Shown here: piece after piece, positions 17,702 to 27,771 of the stretch
How the letters are laid out: each line of letters begins with the position of its first letter
Numbering within the stretch: the stretch's first letter is position 1
Assembly: GCF_001854325.1 (NCBI RefSeq)
Contig: NZ_CP017755.1
Span: forward strand, 3,162,001 to 3,226,000
Direction of reading: 5' to 3'
Origin: Cupriavidus malaysiensis
Lineage (GTDB): Bacteria; Pseudomonadota; Gammaproteobacteria; Burkholderiales; Burkholderiaceae
DNA: 64,000 nucleotides
The notes under the pieces: generated by a model
Told to the model about the DNA's origin: nothing
Database searches by the model: none
What the model saw: only the letters and a program-made list of their open reading frames with translations
Program-made: the position numbers and the translations under genes

Positions 17702-20700
17702 ATGAACAAGACATACCGCCTCATCTGGAGCAAGCGGCATAGCGCCTATGTCGCCGCCTCCGAACTGGCCAGCGCGCACGGCAAGGATGGCGGGGGCACG
17801 ACGGCGGCACGGCCGGCGCTGGCTCCGGCGCGCGTGCAGGGTCGGCTGTTCGCCCTGAAGCGGCTTGCCGGCGCGGTCCTGCTCTCGTGCGGCTTCGTCG
17901 CGCTGGCGGGCGCGACACCGGTGCTGGTGACGGAGAATCCGTGGGGCACCACCGACGACCAGACCGCGATGAATGCCGCCTACGGCATCAACAACTGGAC
18001 GCTCTATACCAATTACGCCAGCGCGACGACGAATGTCGGGTCGATCTTCAACAGCAGCACCCGCTTCGTCATGCTGGAAGGCAGCGCGAACACCGATATC
18101 GACCTGAGCGCCTTCCTGAGCGCCAACTCGTCGACCATCCTGGGCTGGGTCAACAGCGGCGGCAGCCTGCTGCTGCAATCGGCGGGCTGGGATACCTCGA
18201 TCACGTTCGGCGGCGTCACGCTGAACCATGGCGACGGCTACGCTTCCAGCTCCGGCAGCCTGACGCAGGCCGGCCTCAGTCTGTTCACCTCGACACCGAT
18301 CGGGGCGACCGGCCGCATCGGCGGCTACCTGGCCCACGACACGGTCACCGCCTCCGGCGGCATCACGCTGACCAGCTATGTGCAGGGCCAGACGGATGGC
18401 TTCGGGCTGCAGCCCATCGTTGCCGGATACCAGTACGGGCAAGGCTACCTGATGTACAGCGGCCTGACCGCCTTCAGCTTCCACTCCGCGGCGAACGGCA
18501 GCGACCTCGGCGCCGACGGCCCGAGCTGGCTGGTGAACATGATCGGGGCCACCCCCGGTCCCGTGGCCACCGACATCACCGGCGCCGGTTCGCCCCATGC
18601 GGCCTCGGGCCTGGCGGGCGGCTCGCTGAACCCGGCCTTCGACGGCGGCACGCTGAAGATGGATACGGCCCAGGGCGCCTACGGGCAGAACTTCACGCTC
18701 AACGCCAACGGCGGCACCATCGACCAGAACGGCAACGGCTCCACCTTCAGCGGCGTGATCGCCAACGCGGCCACCGGAGGCGGCACGCTGACCGTCACCA
18801 ACAGCGGCACCGGCGGCTCGGTGACGCTGACCGGGGTCAACACCTATACGGGTGCCACCGCCATCGACAGTGGCGCCACGCTCGCCCTGGCCGGTGCCGG
18901 CAGCATCGCGGCCTCGTCCAAGGTCACCGACAACGGCACCTTCGACATCTCGGGCACCAGCAGCGGCGCGTCGATCCAGTCGCTGGCGGGTAACGGCCTG
19001 GTCTCGCTGGGCGGCAAGACCCTGACGCTGACCAACGCCAACGACACCTTCGGCGGCGTGATCGCCGGCGCGGGCGGCGTCACCGTCAACGGCGGCACCG
19101 AAACGCTGTCGGGTACCAATACCTACACCGGTGCCACCACCATCGGCAGCGAAGGCACCCTCGCCCTGTCGGGCAACGGCAGTATCGCGGCGTCGTCCAA
19201 GGTGACGGACAACGGGACCTTCGACATCTCGGGCACCAGCAGCGGTGCGTCGATCCAGTCGCTGGCCGGCAGTGGCCTGGTCACGCTGGGCGGCAAGACC
19301 CTGACGCTGACCAACGCCGCCGACACCTTCGGCGGCATGATCGCCGGCGCGGGTGGCGTCACCGTCAACGGCGGCACCGAAACGCTGAGCGGTTCCAACA
19401 CCTACACGGGTGCCACCACCATCGGCAGCGAAGGCACGCTGGCCCTGGCCGGCACCGGCAGCATCGCGTCGTCGTCCAAGGTCACTGATAACGGCACCTT
19501 CGACATCTCGGGCACCAGCAGCGGCGCGTCGATCCAGTCGCTGGCCGGCAATGGCAATGTCGCCCTCGGCGGCAAGACCCTGACGCTGACCAACGCCAAC
19601 GACACCTTCGGCGGCATCATCGCCGGCTCGGGTGGCCTCACCGTCAACGGCGGCACCGAAACCCTGTCGGGCGCCAACACCTACACCGGCGCCACCACCA
19701 TCGGCAGCGAAGCCACCCTCGCCCTGAGCGGCGCCGGCAGCATCGCGGCCTCGTCCAAGGTCACCGACAACGGCAGCTTCGACATCTCCGCCACCACCAA
19801 TGGTGCGTCGATCCAGTCGCTCGCCGGCAATGGCCTGGCTTCCCTCGGCGGCAAGACCCTGACGCTGACCCATGCCAACGACACCTTCGGCGGCGTCATC
19901 GCCGGCTCGGGTGGCGTCACCGTCAACGGCGGCACCGAAACGCTGAGCGGTACCAACACGTTTACGGGTGCCACCACCATCGGCAGCGGGGCCACCCTCG
20001 CCCTGACCGGCGACGGCAGCATCGCGGCCTCGTCCAAGGTCACCGACAACGGCACCTTCGACATCTCCACCACCACGAACGGCGCCTCGATCCAGTCACT
20101 GGCCGGCAGCGGCAATGTCGCCCTGGGCGGCAAGGCCCTGACGCTGACCAACGCCAATGACACCTTCGGCGGCGTCATCGCCGGCTCGGGCGGCGTCACC
20201 GTCAACGGCGGCACCGAAACCCTGAGCGGCGCCAACACTTACACCGGCGCCACCACCATCGGCAGCGAAGCCACCCTCGCCCTGAGCGGCGCCGGCAGCA
20301 TCGCGGCCTCGTCCAAGGTCACCGACAACGGCAGCTTCGACATCTCCGCCACCACCAATGGTGCGTCGATCCAGTCGCTGGCCGGCAACGGCAACGTCGC
20401 CCTGGGCGGCAAGACCCTGTCGCTGACCCATGCCAGCGACACCTTCTCCGGCGTCATCGCCGGCACCGGCAACGTGGTCGTCTATGGCGGCACGCAGACC
20501 CTGGGCGGCACCAACACCTACACCGGCCTCACCGGCGTCGATACCGGCGCGACCCTGGCCCTGAGCGGCACCGGCAGCATCGCCGCCTCCCAAGGCCTGA
20601 TCGCCCTGGGCACCTTCGACATCTCCGGCACCAGCCAGGGGGCCACGCTGCAGGCGCTGGCCGGCAACGGCAATGTGGCGCTGGGCAGCCAGACCCTGAC

Positions 20701-23700
20701 GCTCAGCAACGCCAGCGACACCTTCGACGGCGTCATCGCCGGCGCGGGCGGCCTCACCGTCAGCGGCGGCACCCAGGCCCTGGGCGGTGCCAACACCTAC
20801 ACCGGCGCCACCACCATCGGCAGCGGGGCCACCCTCGCCCTGACCGGCGACGGCAGCATCGCGGCCTCGTCCAAGGTCACCGACAACGGCACCTTCGACA
20901 TCTCCACCACCACGAACGGCGCCTCGATCCAGTCGCTGGCCGGCAGCGGCAATGTCGCCCTGGGCGGCAAGGCCCTGACGCTGAGCAACGCCAATGACAC
21001 CTTCGGCGGCGTCATCGCCGGCTCGGGTGGCCTCACCGTCAACGGCGGCACCGAAACCCTGAGCGGCGCCAACACTTACACCGGCGCCACCACCATCGGC
21101 AGCGAAGCCACCCTCGCCCTGAGCGGCGCCGGCAGCATCGCGGCCTCGTCCAAGGTCACCGACAACGGCAGCTTCGACATCTCCGCCACCACCAATGGTG
21201 CGTCGATCCAGTCGCTGGCCGGCAACGGCAACGTCGCCCTGGGCGGCAAGACCCTGTCGCTGACCCATGCCAGCGACACCTTCTCCGGCGTCATCGCCGG
21301 CACCGGCAACGTGGTCGTCTATGGCGGCACGCAGACCCTGGGCGGCACCAACACCTACACCGGCCTCACCGGCGTCGATACCGGCGCGACCCTGGCCCTG
21401 AGCGGCACCGGCAGCATCGCCGCCTCCCAAGGCCTGATCGCACTGGGCACCTTCGACATCTCCGGCACCAGCCAGGGGGCCACGCTGCAGACGCTGGCCG
21501 GCAACGGCAATGTGGCGCTGGGCAGCCAGACCCTGACGCTCAGCAACGCCAGCGACACCTTCGACGGCGTCATCGCCGGCGCGGGCGGCCTCACCGTCAG
21601 CGGCGGCACCCAGGCCCTGGGCGGTGCCAACACCTACACCGGCGCCACCACCATCGGCAGCGGGGCCACCCTCGCCCTGACCGGCGACGGCAGCATCGCG
21701 GCCTCGTCCAAGGTCACCGACAACGGCACCTTCGACATCTCCACCACCACGAACGGCGCCTCGATCCAGTCGCTGGCCGGCAGCGGCAATGTCGCCCTGG
21801 GCGGCAAGGCCCTGACGCTGAGCAACGCCAATGACACCTTCGGCGGCGTCATCGCCGGCTCGGGTGGCCTCACCGTCAACGGCGGCACCGAAACGCTGAG
21901 CGGTACCAACACGTTTACGGGTGCCACCACCATCGGCAGCGAAGCCACCCTCGCCCTGAGCGGCGCCGGCAGCATCGCGGCCTCGTCCAAGGTCACCGAC
22001 AACGGCAGCTTCGACATCTCCGCCACCACCAATGGTGCGTCGATCCAGTCGCTGGCCGGCAACGGCAACGTCGCCCTGGGCGGCAAGACCCTGTCGCTGA
22101 CCCATGCCAGCGACACCTTCTCCGGCGTCATCGCCGGCACCGGCAACGTGGTCGTCTATGGCGGCACGCAGACCCTGGGCGGCACCAACACCTACACCGG
22201 CCTCACCGGCGTCGATACCGGCGCGACCCTGGCCCTGAGCGGCACCGGCAGCATCGCCGCCTCCCAAGGCCTGATCGCCCTGGGCACCTTCGACATCTCC
22301 GGCACCAGCCAGGGGGCCACGCTGCAGGCGCTGGCCGGCAACGGCAATGTGGCGCTGGGCAGCCAGACCCTGACGCTCAGCAACGCCAGCGACGCCTTCG
22401 ACGGCGTCATCGCCGGCGCGGGCGGCCTCACCGTCAGCGGCGGCACCCAGGCCCTGGGCGGTGCCAACACCTACACCGGCGCCACCACCATCGGCAGCGG
22501 GGCCACCCTCGCCCTGACCGGCGACGGCAGCATCGCGGCCTCGTCCAAGGTCACCGACAACGGCATCTTCGATATCTCCGCCACCACCGGCGGCGCGTCG
22601 ATCCAGTCGCTGGCCGGCAGCGGCAATGTCGCGCTGGGCGGCAAGGCCCTGACGCTCAGCAACGCCAACGACACCTTCTCCGGCGCCATTGCCGGCGCGG
22701 GCGGGGTCACCGTCAATGGCGGCACCGAAACCCTGAGCGGCGCCAATACCTACACGGGTGCCACCACGATCGGCAGCGGCGCCACCCTGGCGCTGTCGGG
22801 CAACGGCAGCATCGCCGCGTCCGGCAACGTGATCGACAACGGCGCCTTCAGCATCGCCGCCACCAATGCCGGCGCGGCGATCCAGAGCCTGTCCGGCAAT
22901 GGCAGCGTCGACCTGGGCAGCAAGACGCTGGCCCTGGTCAACGCGAGCGGCACCTTCGCCGGCACCATCGGCGGCAGCGGCATGCTGGCCGTCACCGGCG
23001 GCACGCAGACCCTGTCGGGGGCCAATACCTACAGCGGCGGCACGCTGGTCAACGGCGGCGCCACGCTCAAGGTGTCGGCCGACGCCAACCTCGGCACCGG
23101 CACGCTGGCGCTGAACGGCGGCACATTGCAGAGCACGGCCACCTTCTCCAGCGGCCGGAACGTGGTGCTGGGCCGCAGCGGCGGCACCTTCAATACCGAT
23201 GGCGCCACCACGCTGACGCTGAACGGCAGCCTGTCCGGCAGCGGCATGCTGACCAAGGCCGGCACCGGTACGCTGATCCTGGGCGGCGACAACGCCGGCG
23301 CTCCGGCGCACACGCCCGGCACCGGCTGGACCGGCGGCCTGACCATCAATGCGGGCCTGGTCGAGGTCACCAATCCGTGGGGCCTGGGCTGGGGCAACGT
23401 GATCGTCAATGGCGGCACCATCAACACCACCGTCAACATCCTGACCGGCCAGACCATCGCGCTGGGCGGCGGCACCAACGTCAACACCGCGGCCGGGACC
23501 ACCACCACCCTGTCCGGCACCATCGGCACCGCCTCCTCGGGCAGCGGCTGCTTCGTCAAGAGCGGCCAGGGCACGCTGGACGTGACCGGCAGCGCGACGC
23601 TGTCGAACGGTACCTGCGTGCAGCAGGGCACGCTGCTGGCCAACGGCACCATCAACGGCGATGTCGACGTGACTTCCGGCGCGCGGCTCGGCGGCGCGGG

Positions 23701-25297
23701 CACCATCCAGGGCACGGTCAACGTGCAGGGCACGCTGTCGCCCGGCAACTCGCCCGGCTACCTGACCGTGGCCGGCAGCGTCAACATGCTGTCCGGCAGT
23801 ACCTACCAGGAAGACATCTCGGGCAAGCTGCAGGCCGGCCCCGGCACGCCGATCGGCACCCCGGGCTACTACTCCTTCCTGCGCGTGACCAACGGCGGCC
23901 AGTTCTCCATCGCCGCCAACACCACGCTGGCGCCGCGCCTGAGCAACCTGTTCTCGCCCAGCGAGGCAGGCTACGGCAGCGCGGCCTACAAGCCGGTGCT
24001 GGGCGACACCTTCCGCATCGTCACCGCCGACGGCGGCATCTCCGGGCGCTTCGCCACGCTGGCGCAGCCCGGCGGCATGAGCGACGGCACGCGCTTCGCG
24101 GTGTTCTACAACACCTTCGGCAGCAACAGCATCGACCTCAAGGTCCTGCCGACCTCCTACGCGCAGTGGCTGGCCGGCGGCAACCGCAACGCCGTCACCG
24201 CGGGCGGCGTGCTGGACCGCATCCTGGGCAGCGACCAGGCCGGCACCGCCACCGCGGCGCAGGACAAGCTGCTGTACGTGGCCGCCAGCCAGAACGCGGC
24301 GACGCTGCCCGGCTTCGCGCGCGCCCTGGCCGGCGAGGTGCACGCCGCCATGGCCGCGGCCGCGCCGCAGGCCGGCCTGCGCGTCAACAACACGGTGATC
24401 CGCCAGCTCGGCGACACCAGCGTGCTGGGCGCGGCGCCGGCCACCACCACCGCCACCACCAGCGAGCCGGCGCGCCGGCGCGGCCTGTGGGTGGACATCG
24501 GCGCCGACCATGGCCGCTGGGACGGCGACGGCAGCGCCTCGCAATTCACCACCAACCGCTCGCAGTTCGTGCTGGGCGCGGACATGCTGGGCGGCGAGTC
24601 GACCCGCTTCGGCCTCGGCTTCGCGTACACCAACACCAACGTCGGCGCCACCGGCGGCTCGGGCTCGGTCGCGGAGTACATGGGCTTCGCCTACGGCCAG
24701 GGCACGCTCGGCCCGGTGGTGGTGGACGGCATGGCCGGCTTCGGCAGCAATGACTGGAATACCCAGCGCGCCGATCCGACCGGCCTCTCCAGCACCGCGC
24801 TGAAGACCGACGCCAGCGGCAACAGCACCCAGGTCGGGATCGGCCTGCGCACGCCGCTGGCGCTGGGCGCGACCACGCTGGAGCCGTTCGCCCGCTTCCT
24901 GTGGCAGAAGAGCACGCGCGGCGCCACCGACGAGGGTTCGGCCACGCCGGCCGCGCTCAGCCTGGGCCGCTACGACGCCACCGGCAACCGCGTCACGCTG
25001 GGCCTGACGGCACGCTCGGCGCAGCGCAGCCCGCTGTCCGACACGCTGACCTACCAGTTCAGCGCCGGCATCGGCCGCGACAACGGCAACCTGGCGCAGA
25101 CCACCGTGCAGGCCAACCTGGCCGGCTACAGCATGGGCATCGTGTCACCGCAGGTGGGCCGCCTGTTCGGCCAGGCCAGCTTCACCGGCACGCTGCGCCT
25201 GGGCAAGCAGGCCTACGCCTACCTGGGCCTGAACGGGGAAGTGCGCCGCGGCAAGAACGACGTCGGCGTCAACGGCGGCCTGCGCGTGGCCTTCTGA
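17702..25297 (+). CDS. Giant autotransporter (type Va) with PATR repeats
   Basis: A 2,531-residue surface protein. Residues 1-20 (MNKTYRLIWSKRHSAYVAAS) are an extended signal peptide region, followed by a hydrophobic signal core near 55-70. Residues about 75-285 form a distinct head. Residues about 381-1775 are 15 tandem 93-residue units carrying the passenger-associated LxGxNTYTGATTIGSGATLAL repeat, predicted to form a beta-helix. More irregular PATR segments run to about 1,980, then linker and a C-terminal beta-barrel (about 2,255-2,531) ending GLRVAF with a terminal aromatic residue. Secretion is by its own barrel after Sec export; the role is probably adhesion or aggregation. Every unit is exactly 279 bp. 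The start is set by the extended signal peptide. The ribosome site (GAGTGGA) is weak and the leader is long and structured, hinting at tight control. Confidence 0.95.
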   Translation: MNKTYRLIWSKRHSAYVAASELASAHGKDGGGTTAARPALAPARVQGRLFALKRLAGAVLLSCGFVALAGATPVLVTENPWGTTDDQTAMNAAYGINNWTLYTNYASATTNVGSIFNSSTRFVMLEGSANTDIDLSAFLSANSSTILGWVNSGGSLLLQSAGWDTSITFGGVTLNHGDGYASSSGSLTQAGLSLFTSTPIGATGRIGGYLAHDTVTASGGITLTSYVQGQTDGFGLQPIVAGYQYGQGYLMYSGLTAFSFHSAANGSDLGADGPSWLVNMIGATPGPVATDITGAGSPHAASGLAGGSLNPAFDGGTLKMDTAQGAYGQNFTLNANGGTIDQNGNGSTFSGVIANAATGGGTLTVTNSGTGGSVTLTGVNTYTGATAIDSGATLALAGAGSIAASSKVTDNGTFDISGTSSGASIQSLAGNGLVSLGGKTLTLTNANDTFGGVIAGAGGVTVNGGTETLSGTNTYTGATTIGSEGTLALSGNGSIAASSKVTDNGTFDISGTSSGASIQSLAGSGLVTLGGKTLTLTNAADTFGGMIAGAGGVTVNGGTETLSGSNTYTGATTIGSEGTLALAGTGSIASSSKVTDNGTFDISGTSSGASIQSLAGNGNVALGGKTLTLTNANDTFGGIIAGSGGLTVNGGTETLSGANTYTGATTIGSEATLALSGAGSIAASSKVTDNGSFDISATTNGASIQSLAGNGLASLGGKTLTLTHANDTFGGVIAGSGGVTVNGGTETLSGTNTFTGATTIGSGATLALTGDGSIAASSKVTDNGTFDISTTTNGASIQSLAGSGNVALGGKALTLTNANDTFGGVIAGSGGVTVNGGTETLSGANTYTGATTIGSEATLALSGAGSIAASSKVTDNGSFDISATTNGASIQSLAGNGNVALGGKTLSLTHASDTFSGVIAGTGNVVVYGGTQTLGGTNTYTGLTGVDTGATLALSGTGSIAASQGLIALGTFDISGTSQGATLQALAGNGNVALGSQTLTLSNASDTFDGVIAGAGGLTVSGGTQALGGANTYTGATTIGSGATLALTGDGSIAASSKVTDNGTFDISTTTNGASIQSLAGSGNVALGGKALTLSNANDTFGGVIAGSGGLTVNGGTETLSGANTYTGATTIGSEATLALSGAGSIAASSKVTDNGSFDISATTNGASIQSLAGNGNVALGGKTLSLTHASDTFSGVIAGTGNVVVYGGTQTLGGTNTYTGLTGVDTGATLALSGTGSIAASQGLIALGTFDISGTSQGATLQTLAGNGNVALGSQTLTLSNASDTFDGVIAGAGGLTVSGGTQALGGANTYTGATTIGSGATLALTGDGSIAASSKVTDNGTFDISTTTNGASIQSLAGSGNVALGGKALTLSNANDTFGGVIAGSGGLTVNGGTETLSGTNTFTGATTIGSEATLALSGAGSIAASSKVTDNGSFDISATTNGASIQSLAGNGNVALGGKTLSLTHASDTFSGVIAGTGNVVVYGGTQTLGGTNTYTGLTGVDTGATLALSGTGSIAASQGLIALGTFDISGTSQGATLQALAGNGNVALGSQTLTLSNASDAFDGVIAGAGGLTVSGGTQALGGANTYTGATTIGSGATLALTGDGSIAASSKVTDNGIFDISATTGGASIQSLAGSGNVALGGKALTLSNANDTFSGAIAGAGGVTVNGGTETLSGANTYTGATTIGSGATLALSGNGSIAASGNVIDNGAFSIAATNAGAAIQSLSGNGSVDLGSKTLALVNASGTFAGTIGGSGMLAVTGGTQTLSGANTYSGGTLVNGGATLKVSADANLGTGTLALNGGTLQSTATFSSGRNVVLGRSGGTFNTDGATTLTLNGSLSGSGMLTKAGTGTLILGGDNAGAPAHTPGTGWTGGLTINAGLVEVTNPWGLGWGNVIVNGGTINTTVNILTGQTIALGGGTNVNTAAGTTTTLSGTIGTASSGSGCFVKSGQGTLDVTGSATLSNGTCVQQGTLLANGTINGDVDVTSGARLGGAGTIQGTVNVQGTLSPGNSPGYLTVAGSVNMLSGSTYQEDISGKLQAGPGTPIGTPGYYSFLRVTNGGQFSIAANTTLAPRLSNLFSPSEAGYGSAAYKPVLGDTFRIVTADGGISGRFATLAQPGGMSDGTRFAVFYNTFGSNSIDLKVLPTSYAQWLAGGNRNAVTAGGVLDRILGSDQAGTATAAQDKLLYVAASQNAATLPGFARALAGEVHAAMAAAAPQAGLRVNNTVIRQLGDTSVLGAAPATTTATTSEPARRRGLWVDIGADHGRWDGDGSASQFTTNRSQFVLGADMLGGESTRFGLGFAYTNTNVGATGGSGSVAEYMGFAYGQGTLGPVVVDGMAGFGSNDWNTQRADPTGLSSTALKTDASGNSTQVGIGLRTPLALGATTLEPFARFLWQKSTRGATDEGSATPAALSLGRYDATGNRVTLGLTARSAQRSPLSDTLTYQFSAGIGRDNGNLAQTTVQANLAGYSMGIVSPQVGRLFGQASFTGTLRLGKQAYAYLGLNGEVRRGKNDVGVNGGLRVAF
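18844..23028 (+). repeat. Fifteen 279-bp coding repeats in the autotransporter
   Basis: Fifteen consecutive units, each exactly 279 bp (93 codons), begin at 18844. Units 5-13 (19960-22470) are organised as a three-unit block, A-B-C, repeated three times with an 837-bp period and nearly identical DNA. For example, the B units at 20239, 21076 and 21913 share long identical runs. Units 1-4, 14 and 15 have diverged. Identity this high implies recent unequal exchange. Confidence 0.95.
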
Positions 25298-25412
25298 TCC
25301 CGACCGGTCCGGCATGCCTGCCCGTCCGCCGCCCGGCGGGCGGGTGGGCAGCCTCCCCGAGGGCTTCGGGCCGCGGCCCCCCCGCTGCGGCACGGGCCTG
25401 GCGTTCCGCGCC

Positions 25413-25494
25413 GTGAACACCACCAACGCCATGAACACCACGAACGCTGTCAGCGCCGTGAGCGCCCGTCAGCGCCGTCAGCGCCGCCAGCACC
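25413..25494. repeat. Compound short repeat after the autotransporter
   Basis: Two 18-bp units (25413-25430 and 25431-25448, of the form AACACCACSAACGC) run into about five 9-bp GTCAGCGCC-like units (25449-25494). The block lies between the autotransporter stop and the converging dksA-like stop. Confidence 0.85.
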
Positions 25495-25495
25495 C

Positions 25496-25870
25496 TCAGC
25501 GCTGGCGGCCGCCCGCCAGCGCCGGCGCCGCTTCCCGCGCGCGCTGGCAATCCATGCAGCGCCTGGCCGTCGGATAGGCCAGCAGGCGCGGCGGCGGGAT
25601 CTCCTCGCCGCACTCGATGCAGAAGCCGTAGGAGCCGTTGGCAAGGCGTTGCCGCGCCGCGCTGATATCGGCCAGCTCCCTGCGGGCATGCGTCTCCACC
25701 GCTTCTCCCATGCGCAGGTCGGTGTCGCGGTCGGCCTGATCGGCCTGGTCGCTGGGCTCCGGCGACGGCGGCGCGGCGGCCGATGCGGTCAGCTGCGCGC
25801 GCGCGCGCAGTTCCGCCTGGTCCAGCAGGCTCGCCACGCGGGCGAGTTCGGCGTCGGTCAATGCGGTCAT
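25496..25870 (-). CDS. TraR/DksA-family zinc-finger protein
   Basis: A 124-residue protein of the TraR/DksA C4-type zinc-finger family. Cys84, Cys87, Cys105 and Cys108 (CIECGEEI ... CMDC) form the zinc site, preceded by a helical N-terminal hairpin (residues 5-75). DksA-like proteins enter the RNA polymerase secondary channel. This one is shorter than canonical DksA (about 150) and lacks the clear DxxDxA coiled-coil tip, so it may not be the ppGpp cofactor itself. ATG 25870 is chosen as the family start (MTALTDAELARV). It stands alone, converging with the autotransporter. Confidence 0.88.
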   Translation of the reverse strand: MTALTDAELARVASLLDQAELRARAQLTASAAAPPSPEPSDQADQADRDTDLRMGEAVETHARRELADISAARQRLANGSYGFCIECGEEIPPPRLLAYPTARRCMDCQRAREAAPALAGGRQR

Positions 25871-26068
25871 CACGGTCCCCTCGGCGGATCGGCCTCCGAT
25901 GCCCCTCATTGTGCGCCCCTGGCGCGCCGCCGGCTTGGGCTTTGTCTTGGCGAACGAGCGACAGCCATCACTCGGGCACCGCCACGAACCGCAGGCAGCA
26001 CATGCCGGCGCGTCGCTTCCGGCACACCCGCCCGGCCCTCGGGCGGGCGGCGCGGCCGGGCGGCCTGA

Positions 26069-26812
26069 TCAAGGCCCCGGAGCCGGCCGGACGGGAGCCG
26101 GCGCCGCCGCATCCTCGGCCTCGAAACCGTCCAGCCAGGCACCAAACACACGTTGCGCCGCCGCGGCCAGCGCCTGCCCGTGCGCGAGGGCCTGGGCGCG
26201 CAGCATGCGTGGGTCGATGCCGGCCAGCTCCAGTTCGCAGGCATGGCCGAGCAGCCAGCCTTCGATGGTGCCGGCATCGGCCTCCAGGTGGCACTGCAGG
26301 CCGAGCACCCGGGGCCCGACGGCGAATGCCTGGTTGGGGCAGGCCGCCGTGCCGGCGAGGCGCTGGGCGCCATCGGGCATGGCGAACTGGTCACCATGCC
26401 AGTGCAGCACCGCGGCCCCCTGCAGGCCGGCCAGCGCCGAAGCCTGCCCTGCCTCGCTCAAGGCGAGCGGCGCGAAGCCGATCTCCTTCACGCCCATCGG
26501 ACGCACCGCCGCGCCGAGCGCGCGCGCCATCAGCTGGGCGCCGAGGCAGATGCCCAGCAGCGGGCGTCCGGCCTCGAGACGCACGCGCACGGCCCGCAAC
26601 TCCGCGGCCAGCCAGGGATAGCGCGGCTCGTCGAAGGCGCCGACCGGGCCGCCCAGCACCACCATCAGCGCCGGCGACAGCACGTCGAGCGCGGCGAGGT
26701 CGTCGCCGGCAGGGTCGACGTAGCGCACGTGATAGCCGCGCGCGCGCAGCAGCGGCTCCAGGGTGCCGAGGTCTTCGAAATGGATGTGGCGGATGGCGAG
26801 GACGGTCTTCAT
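26069..26812 (-). CDS. Class I glutamine amidotransferase-like protein
   Basis: A 247-residue protein with the GATase-1 fold of the GMP-synthase-like stand-alone group. Cys89 in LLGICLGAQL is the nucleophile; His175 and Glu177 in LQCHLEAD complete the triad. No synthetase domain is attached, as in stand-alone members of uncertain role such as YfeJ and gamma-glutamyl hydrolase-like proteins. Its ATG (26812) overlaps the TGA of the upstream PLP-binding protein gene by 4 nt (ATGA), so the two are translationally coupled. That link hints at amide-nitrogen or glutamine metabolism related to PLP enzymes, but the acceptor is unknown. Confidence 0.87.
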   Translation of the reverse strand: MKTVLAIRHIHFEDLGTLEPLLRARGYHVRYVDPAGDDLAALDVLSPALMVVLGGPVGAFDEPRYPWLAAELRAVRVRLEAGRPLLGICLGAQLMARALGAAVRPMGVKEIGFAPLALSEAGQASALAGLQGAAVLHWHGDQFAMPDGAQRLAGTAACPNQAFAVGPRVLGLQCHLEADAGTIEGWLLGHACELELAGIDPRMLRAQALAHGQALAAAAQRVFGAWLDGFEAEDAAAPAPVRPAPGP

Positions 26813-27708
26813 GGCAGGAGCCTCGGGTTCGGATGGATGCCGGCGGCGCCGACGGGATGCGCGGCGTCCGGGTCGGAAGCCGGGTCGCGGATGGCGTCCG
26901 GGCCGGGGCCCGGCCAATAGTAATGGTCCGGCGTGGCGCGCGCGCCGTAGATGGCCTGGCCCACGCGCACCACGGTGGCGCCCTCCTCGATGGCGATCTC
27001 GAAGTCGCCGGACATGCCCATCGACAGCTCGTCCAGCGCGATACCGTCGGGCGCCTGCTGGCGCAGCCGGTCGCGCAGGGTGCGCAGGCTGGCGAAACAG
27101 GCGCGCACGCGCTCCGCCTCGCCCGACAGCAGCGCCAGCGTCATCAGGCCGCGCACGCGCAGCGCGCCGAAGGCCGGCAAGGCGCGCAGGAAGGCCCCGA
27201 CCTGCCCGGGCGGCAGCCCGTACTTGCTGTCCTCGCCCGAGGTATTGACCTGCACGAACACGTCGAGCGCGCGCCCCTCGGCCTGCAGGCGCCGGTCCAG
27301 CACCTCGGCCAGGTGCAGGCTGTCGAGCGCCTGGAACTCGTCGGCGAAGCGCGCCACCACCTTGGCCTTGTTGCTCTGCAGGTGGCCGATCACCGACCAG
27401 CGCAGCCCGGGCAGGTCGGCCAGTGCCGCCTGCTTGCGGCTGGCTTCCTGCACCTTGTTCTCGCCCAGCATGCGGCAGCCGGCCGCATAGGACAGGCGGA
27501 TGCGCGCCTCGTCCACCGTCTTGCTGACCGGCAGCAGGCGCACTTCGGCGGGATCGCGGCCGGCGCGCCGCGCGGCGGCCGCGATGCGGGCCCGCACCTC
27601 GGCCAGGTTACGGCGGAAGTCGTCGACCGTGCGGGCGTGCGGATAGAGGCCGTGGTGTTCGTGCCGGGTCGGCGTGGGGAACGGGGATGGATCGGGCGGA
27701 GCAGGCAA
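26809..27708 (-). CDS. PLP homeostasis protein (YggS/PROSC family)
   Basis: A 299-residue protein with the alanine-racemase-like TIM barrel of the PLP-binding homeostasis family (YggS, PLPBP). Lys63 in LLPVSKTVDEARI is the predicted PLP lysine. Other hallmarks are GENKVQEA, WSVIGHLQSNKAK, VQVNTSGEDSKYG and LSMGMSGDFEIAIEEG. It carries PLP and affects cellular B6 vitamer balance rather than catalysing a reaction. The start appears to be TTG at 27708 with GGAGGA 7 nt upstream. It is longer than usual (about 230) through N- and C-terminal extensions. It is divergent from a MocR regulator (99 nt between) and coupled to the amidotransferase gene. Confidence 0.92.
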   Translation of the reverse strand: MPAPPDPSPFPTPTRHEHHGLYPHARTVDDFRRNLAEVRARIAAAARRAGRDPAEVRLLPVSKTVDEARIRLSYAAGCRMLGENKVQEASRKQAALADLPGLRWSVIGHLQSNKAKVVARFADEFQALDSLHLAEVLDRRLQAEGRALDVFVQVNTSGEDSKYGLPPGQVGAFLRALPAFGALRVRGLMTLALLSGEAERVRACFASLRTLRDRLRQQAPDGIALDELSMGMSGDFEIAIEEGATVVRVGQAIYGARATPDHYYWPGPGPDAIRDPASDPDAAHPVGAAGIHPNPRLLP

Positions 27709-27771
27709 GTCGTGGTCCTCCAGCGCGTGGCGGCAGCCTCGCGGCGGGATGCCGGAGACGGCCGTGTAGAA

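Noticed and set aside
20096..24544. Minus-strand open frame of 1,482 codons opposite the autotransporter, and a similar 733-codon frame at 17672-19873
   Set aside because: Both are antisense shadows of the high-GC, repeated plus-strand gene. Translations are low-complexity G/A/R/Q strings that copy the 93-residue period and show no family motif.
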